Assembly (NCBI RefSeq): GCF_003597395.2
Contig: NC_133782.1
Span: forward strand, 3,261,450-3,325,449
Direction: 5' to 3'
Length of the DNA: 64,000 nucleotides
Source: Chelonoidis abingdonii
Taxonomy: Eukaryota > Chordata > Testudines > Testudinidae
Part shown: one piece after another, positions 12,445 to 23,700 of the stretch
How the letters are laid out: each line of letters opens with the position of its first letter
Numbering within the stretch: position 1 is the first letter of the stretch
Program-made: the position numbers and the translations under genes
Notes under the pieces: generated by a model
Databases searched by the model: none
What the model was told of the DNA's origin: nothing
Seen by the model: the letters and a program-made list of their open reading frames with translations, nothing else

Positions 12445-13469
12445 CTGGGAAGGCCCGGGGAGGAATGGCTTTGGGAAGGTCAGGCTCTGTACACAAGGCT
12501 GGGTGACCCCCTAGCCGGCGAGTTTTCTGATGACTTGCTGATTGTGTTGACTTATTTGACTTTCTTCTCATGAAAATTAGCCGGTGAGGCTAAGAACGTG
12601 CGGCTACAACTCCTCGTTCTAGAGTTGCTCCCTCAGCTCCTGGGGAAATTCTCTGCCTTCAAAGGGAGGTGACGCTTAGAAAGATCAAGGGCAGGACGAG
12701 CTTTTAACTTTTGCTCTGGTTTGGACACATTGAGCCAAATGCTGCATCATCACCCTGCCCAGACTTCAATTCTTCTCCCAGCTGCACCTGAACTCAGCCA
12801 GGGGCTTCAGCAAGGATGTGTGGGAAATGGAGCAGACTTGGCCCTAGGAATCTAATCTGTCAGCAGAGGTTGCAACAGAAGGGGAAAAAAATGCTGGAAT
12901 CAAAGATTTCCCGTTACATGGCCTATGTTAGCAGCAGGGGTTGTTCAGGGCTCAAATGCTACCAGGAATATTTCCAGAAATGTGTCAAGACAAGACATTG
13001 CCTGCCCCATCCTGTCGGCCTTGCATAGTCCAGCTGGCTAGCAAAGCATCCTTACCAGCTTCATTCATATACTCCATGGGGGATATTTGGGTTGGCTGCT
13101 CCTCTCGGCTCTGCGTTGGGAGCTGTAGGAAGAGAAAACTCTTGCTTTCTGCAGCAAATTCTCCAGGAAAGTACATGGAAAACAGCCTGAAGGAATCTGC
13201 GGGGTTATAGTAGCAGATGGGAATTTGGAGGAAAGATTTGCATTCCGAGGTCAGACCCACAAGGGACAGTCAGGATGATTTAGAAGCTGCACATCAAACA
13301 TGCTCTCACACACAGAGCTTGTTGGCTGTCGGGCTTTTCCTACCTGAACCGAGGATTAAATGCAAAGGGGCGCAATGTGGAGAAAGCCTCATTTGCATAT
13401 TACTCTACAAGCATGAAGTAATTCAGCCTCGCCTGCAGCAAGGGAGCGGCAAGGGAGATAGCAGGAAAA

Positions 13470-13672
13470 TCTCTCTTACTCCAAGGGTGGTGAAGCTCTG
13501 GACTAGGTTTCCAAGGGAGGCTGTGGAATCCCCAGCATTGGAGGTTTTTCAGAACAGGTTGGACAAACTCCTGTCGGGGATGGTCTAAGTTTGCTTGGTC
13601 CTGCCTTGGTCCTGGGGGAAGGACTTGTGACATTTCGAGGTCCCTTCCAGCCCAACACGTCTAGAATTCTCT
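13470..13672 (+). mobile_element. CR1 LINE 3' end, sense
   Basis: Contains the CR1 3' untranslated blocks CAGAACAGGTTGGACAAAC and GAGGTCCCTTCCAGCCCAAC and ends CTAGAATTCTAT, the CR1-type 8-bp tail unit. Non-coding fragment. Confidence 0.8.
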
Positions 13673-16158
13673 ATCCCAGCAAACAAGCCCAGGTCACATG
13701 GTGGCCTCGGTTACACTCACACATGCGTGTGGCTGAGTGGAGGCCGAGTGCCCCGCTGACTGGGATGCAAGGCTTTCTGAGGGGAGAGGCGAGCACAAAG
13801 GGTGAGGGGGATTAGCATTATGATTGCTCTCCCAAGCGACCCTTCTGTGCCCATTCCCTTCTGATGCCCTGGAAACTTCCTAGCTGGTGTAAGCTTTGGC
13901 CCACGTTGCGTGAATTCCCTGCACCTTTCGGCAGGTCTAGTTGAAAGCCCAGAAGGGTGACTCCTTTCCCAAAGCTCATGGATTCCTTCCAGCAGTTCCA
14001 CTGAATGCAGTTATGTGTATCCTTGTTCTAGGTTGACCACAGCCTCTGTTCTCACCCCGAGAGGCTGGAGTAGCAGGCTGGCTCGGGAGAGATGGAAGGG
14101 CTCCGCAAAGCATAACAGCAAAGCAAACATAAGCCTTTCCCACCGCTCCCTGGGGACCATTCATCCTAGATGCTGACAGTGCAACCTTCCTACTTCTCTG
14201 GCTGTAGCTAGTCAGACCTGGGCACCCTCCCCTGCACTTCCTTGTGCTCTGAAGTCAGTCTGCGGAACAGATCACACCTTGCAGCAAGGAGGGAGAAAGT
14301 CTCCAGTTCCCTTACAGAAACTTCTCAGGCAAAAAAGACCAGAAAGGAACATTTAGGCATAAAGAATTGTCTTAAATCAGTGATGCTTCCAAAAGCCAGG
14401 GCCCCTGACTGGAGCAGAGGGAGAAGTTCCAGGCACTCTTCTTTAGCCTCCCATGAGCACCTTGTCTTTATTGCTGTTTATTTCCATTGCCCTCCCCCCC
14501 CAAATGTGGTGCCCAGGGTATTGGCTGATACAGGTGAGACGGCTGCAGTCCATGTAGCGACGCTGATCTACACCCCCCAGCTCAGGACCTGACCCTTGGG
14601 ATCAGAGCCCTGGGGTGACAACATGCCCATTGTATTGCTGGAGATGCAGTTACTCAGGCTTACACCAGAGCTGCACTTAGCCTCAGAGCCGTTTTCAAAC
14701 ACAGGCAGCTAAATAGGGTGTCCAGCTCCCACACATACCAGCAATTAAGGTTGTTAACGTGTGGCACTTCCAACCAAGGATCACACTTTAATGTCCTTAG
14801 TAAACTCAGCGTCACAGTCCCCCTGGGAGAGTTTTTGATTTAGCAGCCATCGTAACGGGAGGTAAATGGCAATCTCGCCACCAGCATAGCTTTCCTCCAG
14901 CAGGGGGTGCTCTGAATGGCTTTTGGCAGATCATAGGGCAGTAGGACTGGAAGAAAGTTAATTTTACACCAACATTTTGAGAGGAAAAGTCATTTCCAGC
15001 CAAAAAACCAGCCTCAGCTTTTCGTTTTGAAATGGTCAAAAAGGGACTTTGCAGCTATTAAAAAACAAAATAAAATTCCAAAGTGTTTTGATTCAGGTGA
15101 TTAGTTGAAACTGACCCTTTCAGAAAATTCCGGACTAGCTTTACTTGGAGCTTTGCTGCTGGCTGAGGGCCTGGGGCCTGCACAGGGTTCTGGGTGGCTG
15201 CAGGGGGAATGAAAGGGAGCAGGCCCTGACCCCGGCACAGAGCATGAAACAACAAACTAGGATGAGCTCTGTGGCTCAAAAGCTTGTCTCATCAATGGCA
15301 GTCGGTCCAATAAAAGATAGTCCCTGCCCCACCTGGTCTCCCAAACAACAAAACAGGCTGCAGTTCAAAGGAACCAGCAGCACCGAGCATGGAGGAGGAA
15401 TCCCCATGGACCTGGCCACCGAAAGACAGGCTCCACCCACATCATTCTTCTGCTCCCGATCTGAACTTCCAGAAAGTCTGGGGTGGGGGGCGGAGAAGGG
15501 GGTTGCTTCAATGCGCTGCAGCAATGTGTCAGGCAAGACTGGTGCTGAATTTCCCCAGCATTCAGGGCTGCCAGCTCCAAGGGCTGATCTGTGCCCTTTG
15601 CTAGAACTGGCCGTTTTCATCTGATGCCGCAGAGGAAGGGAAAATTGCCTCTGGTGTAACTAGCCAAGCTCAGGTCGCTGTGTGAGAGGCAAATGTGATC
15701 AGTGATCACAAGGGGACCGCAGTGATCAGCTGGTGCCTAGATGCCTGAGATTTCATGCCCCTTAACTACAAATGTTGTTATTGCCAATAAAATTACCCAC
15801 CCAGACACAGTATTTGTTTCCCTGACCTCCAGCAGCTGTGAACTGCGCGCTGGGTGAAAAATGATTCCCTTTATTGGGCCACTGCTTTCATCGAGGGCTC
15901 ACTTGTTCCCGTGTTCTGGGGCAATGTAGAAATGAGGGACCGATCAGGCTCCACTAGGCCCAGCATCAGTTCAAATATATCAGCCCGAGTGCCCTCTATC
16001 TCTGCTCCTTGCCAGGTTTAGCAACCCTGGTCTTTGCAACACTTGTCTGGTGTCTCTCATACACCGAACCACTGTTTTCCATGACCTTCTCTGGAGCTGT
16101 TCCATTTCTGATGTGTCTCTCTCCCAGTGAGGCAGCCAAGGGGGGACACTGGGGACTG

Positions 16159-16281
16159 TAGGGTGACCAGACAACAAATGTGAAAAATTGGGATGGGGTT
16201 GGGGGGTAATAGGAGCCTATATAAGAAAAATACCCCAAAATCAGAACTGTCCCTATAAAATCGGGACATCTGGTCCCCCTA
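16159..16281 (-). mobile_element. TA-flanked 120-bp MITE, copy 2
   Basis: TA-GGGTGACCAGACAAC at one end and ACATCTGGTCCCCC-TA at the other; 123 bp including the TA. It has the TATATAAG core and CGGGACATCTGG of the family. Confidence 0.88.
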
Positions 16282-17204
16282 CGGGACTGCCAACCCCAAG
16301 TGCTCAAAAATCTTGAGTTAGCCCCCTGCTCCATCATGAGAGCGGCTTAAAGGTCAAGAGCTTGAAGAGAAATAAATGCTGGGTTCGTTTCCTTTGCCTC
16401 GTGGTTTTGGAGCTGTTGGATCACGTGGGGGACGACACGTTTTCTGCAGAGTAATGTGGGAATAACTGAGAGATGGGGAAACCCAGAGCTGCTAAGTCCA
16501 TCCTCTGAAACAAACTGATGAAGGCACCATGGCAGCAATGGCAGAGCTTCACAGCTGCTCCTGAAAGGGGTCTAGTGTCTTTCTTCAAATGTGGGTCTAG
16601 CAATGTGGGTGGGGGATCCCACAGCTATGCAAGGCCCTTTCCTCCCAGGGGTTCCTGTAGCCTCACTGGCTGCTAGGGTTAGCGTTTGGGGTGGAAGCTT
16701 GCATCTCTGGCTGTCCCTCTCTCTGCAGGCAGTCCTGACAGTGGCATTTCAGAGCTGCTCAGATACTCTGGTCTCTTCCCCTCACAAGGGCTGCAATCAT
16801 CATCATTACTACAGTAGTGACCCTTCCTGCCATTGATTGACTCAGAATTAAGAACTGTGCTCACAGCTGGACTGTTACAATAGCCGATTGTTTCTGTTAG
16901 CCAGCCATCATTCCAGCCCGCCGTCTGCCCCGTGGCTTGTCTCACGCCCCTTGTGTGTCTTGACTTGTTGATAATAAGTGCTTTGGAGCTGGCATTGACT
17001 ACTTTTGTATAGCGCTCAGCACATTAGGGCCCCAACCGGGGCTCTACCTCAATGTAAATGCTCACTGTTCTTATAGGACAACACATTTATGTTGCCATTT
17101 TCATCCAGAGATCTCATAGGATTTTACACAGGACCACTGTGTCTCAGTTAAACACCCTGCTGCCAGTTCTCGTGATCTTATTGCAAGTCCCGCAATTGAT
17201 GTGT

Positions 17205-17385
17205 CGATTCCAAGGCCAAAGGGGACAACTGTGATCATCGAGTCTGACCTTCTGTACAACACAGACTAGGGACCTGCCCTGAAAACACGCCCAGAGCAGA
17301 TCTCTTTGACAAACATCCAAACTAGATTGAACAATTGCTGGCAATGGAGAATCCACCGTGGCCCTTGGAAAACTGTTTGTGTTGT
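17205..17385 (-). mobile_element. CR1 LINE fragment, antisense
   Basis: Carries the reverse complement of the CR1 3' region (GTGATCATCGAGTCTGACC, then ATGGAGAATCCACC). Diverged and lacking its 8-bp tail. Confidence 0.65.
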
Positions 17386-18219
17386 TTTTCTTCAAACCCC
17401 AACTCCTAGAATCCGGTGATTATGTGAGCTTTTCCGTCCTTTTTGAAGTGTCTAGCTAGCCCTTGTGGCTGCAGAGAAAGGCCTGAGATTTAAGGCTGAA
17501 AATCCAGAAGCCAAATGAAAAGGATCCAAACTGTATATTTAAAAGAATGGTGATTTTGAAGCCACTCTCATGATTTTTGCTTGTTTGGGGTTGGGATTCT
17601 GAGCATAATTTGGCCAAGCAAATTAGTGGCAGAGCCAAAAGTGATCCCTCCATCTCTGCTCAGCCCACTGCCCCCGTAGGGAATGGGGAGCACACACCCA
17701 TGATGTGAAGCAAACAACCTGCAGTCTAAAAATGGATTCTCCAAGTGTTGATTGTGTCAGTGAGCAAAGACACCATGCACACACTGGAGGGTTTAATATA
17801 TTTATTTAGTAGCAAACAAATCAACCAGCTGCCCTTTCGGATGCAATGCAGGGTGATACATAAACCCAACTTATGAGAATCCTTGATGCCTTTGAATGTT
17901 GCTTCCTCGTGGGAAGGTCACTGTTAAATCTCAAGGATATCTCTAGTTATTTAGAAGTAATCAGGAAATAGCCCTTGCCATTCCTTACTTGACAGCGACA
18001 CCTCGTGGTCACTAGTAAAAATGACACAGGAGGCGCTCCCTATAGGAAAGGGTTGGCATTGTTCCGCTAACCTTTTGTATGACAAAAAACTAGCAACACG
18101 TTGCCAGTGACCTAAACACATGGCTGTTACAATCCCATCATCATCAAAGTTTGAACCACAAATTGCTATGTACAATACTTTTATTTAAAACCAAAATTCT
18201 TATTTTAAACTAGCATAAG

Positions 18220-18222
<3 letters not shown>

Positions 18223-18269
<47 letters not shown>

Positions 18270-18345
18270 CATTTTAAATACATTGGTTTTCTAGAAATAA
18301 ATTTCTATATTTCATATATATATAATATATATTTATTTATATAGA
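18223..18345. repeat. AT-rich simple repeat cluster
   Basis: About 19 AT dinucleotides at 18223-18260, a short AG run, then a second AT-rich block at 18305-18345. Able to form a cruciform. No gene function is implied. Confidence 0.9.
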
Positions 18346-18440
18346 CAATAAAACCTAATTTGCCAGCATTACACAAATGAGTTAGACTGCTAGAAGGCAT
18401 CTGATGCTGCTAAAAGTTTAGGGTGGGGGGTGTGGGGATT

Positions 18441-18562
18441 TAGGGTGACCAAATGTCCCAGTTTTATAGGGACAATCTTGATATTCGGGGCTATGTCTTA
18501 TATATGAGCCAATTACCTCCCACTCTCATCCCGATTTTTCACACTTGCAATCTGGTCACCCT
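18441..18562 (+). mobile_element. TA-flanked 120-bp MITE, copy 3
   Basis: Starts TA-GGGTGACCAAATGTCCC and ends AATCTGGTCACCC. The right TA has become TG. Same family as the other five copies. Confidence 0.88.
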
Positions 18563-19635
18563 GGATAGGGAAGACCTCAGGTACAAAGCCTCCATCTGGA
18601 GACAGGGCTGACCATTTCCAGAGTTTTTTGGAGCAGGGGGGAGAGGGGGGCTTAGATCTAGTTTTGGTTCAGTCCCAGCTCTGGCTTGTCACTAGGGCAG
18701 CATTGTAATTCTTTCTTTTTTAGCTGAAATGCTATAATGTCCCCCATGTAATGTCCTCTTCCCACCATAGAGAGTCTGGAACTCTGCCCTAACAGATCTT
18801 AATCTGGTGCCTACACAGTGAGTGAGTGAGTGACACCGCTCTGAGGGGCGGGACTCTCAGGACAGTCTGCTTTGAAACACCCTGAGCTCTCTGTTGCCGA
18901 AGGGTGGGGAGGTCTGGCACTGGAAAGTAACAGCTGCTGAGCTGCCTGTCTTCTTGCTTGGGTTCTGTAACGCCACAAATCTCTGCGAGAGTGACACACA
19001 TATTTGAGGAATTTGCAGATACTTTCTAACCCTTTCTGCACACCAACGCGGCAGGGTCCCCAGATCCCCACAGGGCAAGGGCTGGACTGGCCACTAAAGG
19101 GGCAGAGTTTGCCTTTGGTGCAGTGAAGGATCCAGAAGCTCAGATCCTTCTCTGGCGCTTGGGTGAACTCTCCAGAGTGGGTGGGCTGGGAAGCTTCTAT
19201 CTCTGGTGGTCGCTCAGGCTTGTCTTCTAGTCCCGAATGGCAATAGGGCAAGAGATTTACTTAACAGAATTTCAACTTTCCAGACTCTCAGTCCAGTATT
19301 TCAACCAAGTTTGAATCCCACTGTAAAAATGAGGGACAGTTTGTGGTGTTGCAGGAGAGCAGGATTCTTCTACTGCCCTGGTTTGTCTGTGGGAGGAAAT
19401 CCCCCAGCCCTTACGCAGGCAATGGGACTGGTACCTGAGTAAGGCCTGCGGGATTGGATTCTGGGGCTCCTTATTTGGAGTCCTGTGCCGCGTACCGGGT
19501 TTGCATTGCCAGGGCAGCTGAGGGACCACAGCCCTGGGGAGGAAGATGGAGCATGGGCAGGGTCTGGTGCAATTCTGAGATTTCCAGCCTGGGGAATGTA
19601 CCCCTTTTTCAGTTACTCGGCTCCCCCCTGCTTTT

Positions 19636-20703
19636 AAGCTCACAGACGCTTTTATTTCTCATGCAGACAAGATAGACAGCTGGCCCCAGGAGAGAGCCAG
19701 CGCTATGCGTAAGCCTCTGCTCCCTACTCACCCCCGCGCAGGGGTCTCCGGGAGCAGCAGGCGTGGAAAGAGTTTGAGGGAGAAGGCTGGGAGGCTTGGC
19801 ACGGGGGCCATTCAGACCGCTGTGTGGCCAGGTAATTGGGCTGAAGGTGCTGGGCAGGAGCTGGAGGCATGGCCAGCTGTGCTGTAACGGAGCAATGATG
19901 GGGCTCCCCAAGATAGGCTGCTCCTCACTTCTGGTTATGGGCCAAAGGGCACGGTCCATTGCTGGCATTTTGCTCCGGTTCCACTGGGTGGATGGGGGAA
20001 CCCACCACATAAATTCAGTCTGCAGGCAGAGGATGAGCCTGCCGGAGAAAGGGGAACCTCCCACCAGTCAGCTCCAGAAGAGCTGGTGAAGGCCCCGTGT
20101 CTATCAAATGTCCTGCTGGCCATTTTAGCCACATTGGCTGATGGCACCGCACGGGATAACTTGCCCCTTGGCTCTCAAGACATTCCCAATCTGTAAAGGA
20201 GGAGGAGGAGGAGGCTATTCCATGCCAGACTCAAAGCTCCTCTTCCCCCTGCTGGTGCAGGCCCAGCTCGGCGCCGTTCCGTAACTCTTCCCGCTGGGCA
20301 GGTAGCTGAGCCGGGGTGCAAACCCACCACGGTCCAGCCAGCGGCATTTTCTCGCTCGCTGTCACTGGCTCCCTAGGCAGGTGGCTCTGGTTGCACCAGA
20401 GAAGGAGCCGAACTGTGAGGGTGCATTAGGGTAGGGGAGAAAAAAGAACTTTGCTTTCTCTGTCGGGCTGCAAGAGGAAATGTTCCACAGGCCATAAATG
20501 GCCTCAAAAGAAGCACGTAGGGGTGTGTGTGTGTGTGGTGGAGGGAATTGTGCAATATTCTCTGGCTGGAAAAGGTGGAAAAACGAACACGGAGAAGGAA
20601 ATGTTGCTGAGACCTCAGGGTGAAGAGCTCCTTTGTGCCCCACGGTGCTCCCATGGGGCCGCCCCCGTGCTGCCTCCCGGAGTCCCACCTGGGAGGATGC
20701 TGG
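19636..20703 (-). other. RSPO4: Presumed RSPO4 3' untranslated region
   Basis: Follows the RSPO4 stop codon. The first minus-strand AATAAA I can find is at 19651-19656 (context GAGAAATAAAAGCG), which would give a 3' UTR of about 1.05 kb. No transposon is obvious in it. The end point is a guess from the signal alone. Confidence 0.35.
19651..19656 (-). terminator. Candidate poly(A) signal of RSPO4
   Basis: AATAAA on the minus strand, 1,048 bp past the RSPO4 stop codon, and the nearest such hexamer I found. Cleavage would fall near 19630-19640. Confidence 0.35.
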
Positions 20704-20783
20704 TTAGGTGCATGCCAGAGAATCTGCCTTCTGCTTCTTTTGTTTCTTTTCCCTTTTCGTTTTCTTGATGGTCTCCGGCTTCT
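20704..20783 (-). CDS. RSPO4: RSPO4 coding exon 5: basic tail and stop
   Basis: Encodes the second and third bases of codon 200, then 25 residues and TAA. The peptide is lysine-rich ([13 protein letters not shown]), the basic C-terminal region typical of R-spondins, which helps retention at the matrix. It is preceded by TTTTCTGTGTTTCAG, a good acceptor, and the phase fits exon 4 exactly. The tail is about ten residues shorter than in human RSPO4 as I recall it. The assignment rests on phase, basic composition and the acceptor, since tail sequence is poorly conserved. Confidence 0.88.
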
Positions 20784-23700
20784 CTGAAACACAGAAAAGA
20801 TTGCTCGTTGGCTGGGAGCCGGGAATGCTTCGAAACCTGGTTTTACTTCTCAGCTCACTGCGGTGAAAAGAGTTTGTTTGGAAAGGGAAGTTCCCTGGGC
20901 AGGGAGAGGAGCTAGTGATTGGAATAGGAGACTGGGAGCCCCACCCCTCCATCCAGCCCAGCAGGACTCCTGGGTTCTCCTCCCAAGTCTAACACTGACT
21001 TGCTTTGTGCCCTTGGGGTCATTATTTAATCGCTCTGTTTAGACCTCAGTTTCCCCTTCTGTGAAGTGGGGATAATACTACTGATCTCCCAGGGTTGTTA
21101 CACTGAGCTAACAAAGGCTGGCCTGAGCTGGAACTCAGGAGACATAGGTTCAGCCTCTGCTCTGTCCCAGACTCTCTGGGTGACCGTAGGCAGATCACTT
21201 AATCTCTCTGGACCTCCATTCCCATCTGTACAATGGGAGGATAGATCCGCCCTCCACCTGGTGAACCCTTGAGTTCCCATTCAGTTCAACGTGGACAGGA
21301 TGCACCCCCTGGGCTGCAGTTCTGACCATGCTGCCCCCCTCTCCCCTCCCTCCCTTACTTTATAGCCAGGGCATGCGCTGGCTGCAGCTCCACATTCAGC
21401 CCAAAGAGCAACCAGGTCCCCCAGACTGGCTGGCAAAGTTCCCACCCAGGCTCTTTGGGCCAAAAGCTCCAGGGAAGTCAGAGGGTTCCCCCAGCAGAGC
21501 AGACTGGCCAAGAGGTAGAAAGGAGCCAAAGGTGGCCCCAGAACCGCCAGCTCACGCCAGGGCTGTTTCTCAGGCATCCGGGGTAGAGGGAAGAAAAAGC
21601 CAAAGTTCACAAGTTCTGTGCTGGGAAATAGCGGGTCTCACTTCAGACCCATCTCTGCCGTAGAGAGGAACAGGAGAGCAGCACAATTGAGACCCCACCC
21701 TCTTTCTAGCAGGGGGCTGGGCACTCAGGAGCAGGCTTGGGCTGTATGGTTAATGGAGAGAGACCCCCCTGACCCAAAGCCCACTGGAGTCAGTGGCTAA
21801 ATACCCAGCCGCTTCAGCGGGCTTTGGATCAGGGTCAAACGTTCCTCTCAGCTCTGCCCAGCAAGCCCCCGGCCCTACGTGCTGTGGTCCCTGCTCCGGC
21901 GGATTTTCCCTGTGCTGGGAGAGAAGGGTATCGAACCAGGCTCCGTCCTGGGCCTGGAGAGGAGGGTGTGTCCCTCCCAGACAGCCTGGGGAGAGGGGTC
22001 TCTGCAACAGTCCCCAGTGTAGTAGGGAAAAGAGCCCTTTCCCCACCCTGCTGTGTAGAGCCAGGGTCAATGGGGGCTGGAAAGAGGAGCATGGGAAAGC
22101 TGGAGGGAGGGATATTAAAGAGGAGAAACATAAAATGGCAGGAGGAGCCTGGCGCCCTGTCAGATTCCTCACATCCCTGGAACTTTCGCTGGCGGTGACA
22201 GTGTCTGACATGCACCCCCGGGCGATTGGGAACACATGAGAAGAGTTTGCTCGGTGCTCCTCCTCGCCGCGGCTGCTCCCAGCTCCACTCCACGGCGAGG
22301 AGCGCAGCTGCCAGGGCTTCCCATGTAGCAGGAGATTCGTTCTGCATTTTTCTTCTCATTTGTGGTACCAGCCACAAGCCCCAAGTGAGTTGGCTCCCGG
22401 ATTGTCCACCCCAGCAGTAGCTCCTGTCTCTGCTGTCGTGTGCCACGAAGGGGAAGTTCACACCGGAGGGGGGCGGGGGGAGGGGAAATTGTCAAAGCCC
22501 CAAACAATACAGGTTTCCACACACACAAATGCATGTTGACCCAGAACAATCCCACACATTTCTGGAGAGGACAGGCCACCTAGGGCCTGAGCCAGAAGAA
22601 CAGGGAAGATTCCCATTGATTTCAATGAGCTTTGGATCAAGCCCCTATGTAACTCCTGTCATTGTAAACTCCACAAGCCTATATATAAAAACTATTCCTG
22701 GGGGGCCATTCATTGATCACATAGAAGCAGTGACCTCTACAGGCCCACTGAGAGAAACGTGGGGCCCCAACACATCATATTGGCTGGGGTCCAACCCTTC
22801 CCATTTCACCCCAAGTACCGAGGTTTTGGGGGGACCCTAGTACCCTTGCCCCCCCTTTCCTCCCCTCTTGTCAGCCCTGCCCCCCTGGGATTTAACAGCC
22901 ACGCTGCAGGACAGTTTAGGACAGGAAGTGAAGAACACTGCGTTCAGTCGCAGGGGCAAGGGGTTCTGGAGGTGAAGTGGAAATGCTTTCTTGGGAATTT
23001 GATCATGACACGAGCGTTGACACCCCTGATCATGCAAAGGGGTCACAGACTCTTTATAGGCACCAGTGGTCCAGTGCCAGGCTTTAGGCTTCATCTGAAG
23101 GGTGCCCAGCATCTCTGAACTGCAGCGTGACCACTGATTCAGAGAGAACAGGGCCACCTCTGGAATGACCCAATCCTCTCTCTGCCTCACCTATGCCTCT
23201 GGACAGAAAACTAGCTAGGGGCCTATGCACTGCTGAAATACCCACCAGAGCTGGGATTTGGCGGGCTGAAGGCCCAGTGTTCAGGCTGAGTTCACTCTCT
23301 GAACCAAGGTGTAAGCTTGTGCCTGTGTCTGAAGCTTTGACAAGGCAGACCCGTTGCTTGGCTGTTTGTTTCCATGGGGTTTCTGATCCAGGGACTGCAC
23401 AGGATTGTTCCCAACTCTCTGCCTTTCCTCTCCCTACATCTGCTTTCCTGGCTGGGGGTCTGTTTTTTTTTCTCCTTCTCCGTGTTACCCCAGCAGTGTT
23501 CCGGCAGCTTTGAGCACGGCCCATACTCTCCGTTTTGTTCATGTCAGTTTCCAGCGTGGAATCCAGCCGATGATGTTACCTTGAGCTGGGAAGGCCCAGG
23601 AGGACAACAAGTGAAAGCCTTTCTTAGCTTCCCCCAAACGGCATCTGTAAATTAGATTCACTGACGGCCTTGAAAAGATCTGATGCTCCAGCGACTGCCC

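Larger units (their letters stand above)
11079..18221. other. Intergenic, no gene seen
   Basis: Continues the ANGPT4-RSPO4 interval. Apart from the repeats listed separately (hAT at 12112, CR1 at 13470 and 17205, MITE at 16159), I see only scattered old SINE fragments, for example a GCGCTCAGCACATTAGGG-type piece near 16990-17070. No exon-like frame was found. Confidence 0.55.

Noticed and set aside
21835..22461. A 208-codon minus frame in RSPO4 intron 4
   Set aside because: No recognisable domain and it would need to be skipped by the well-supported exon 4 to exon 5 join. The phases of exons 4 and 5 fit without it.
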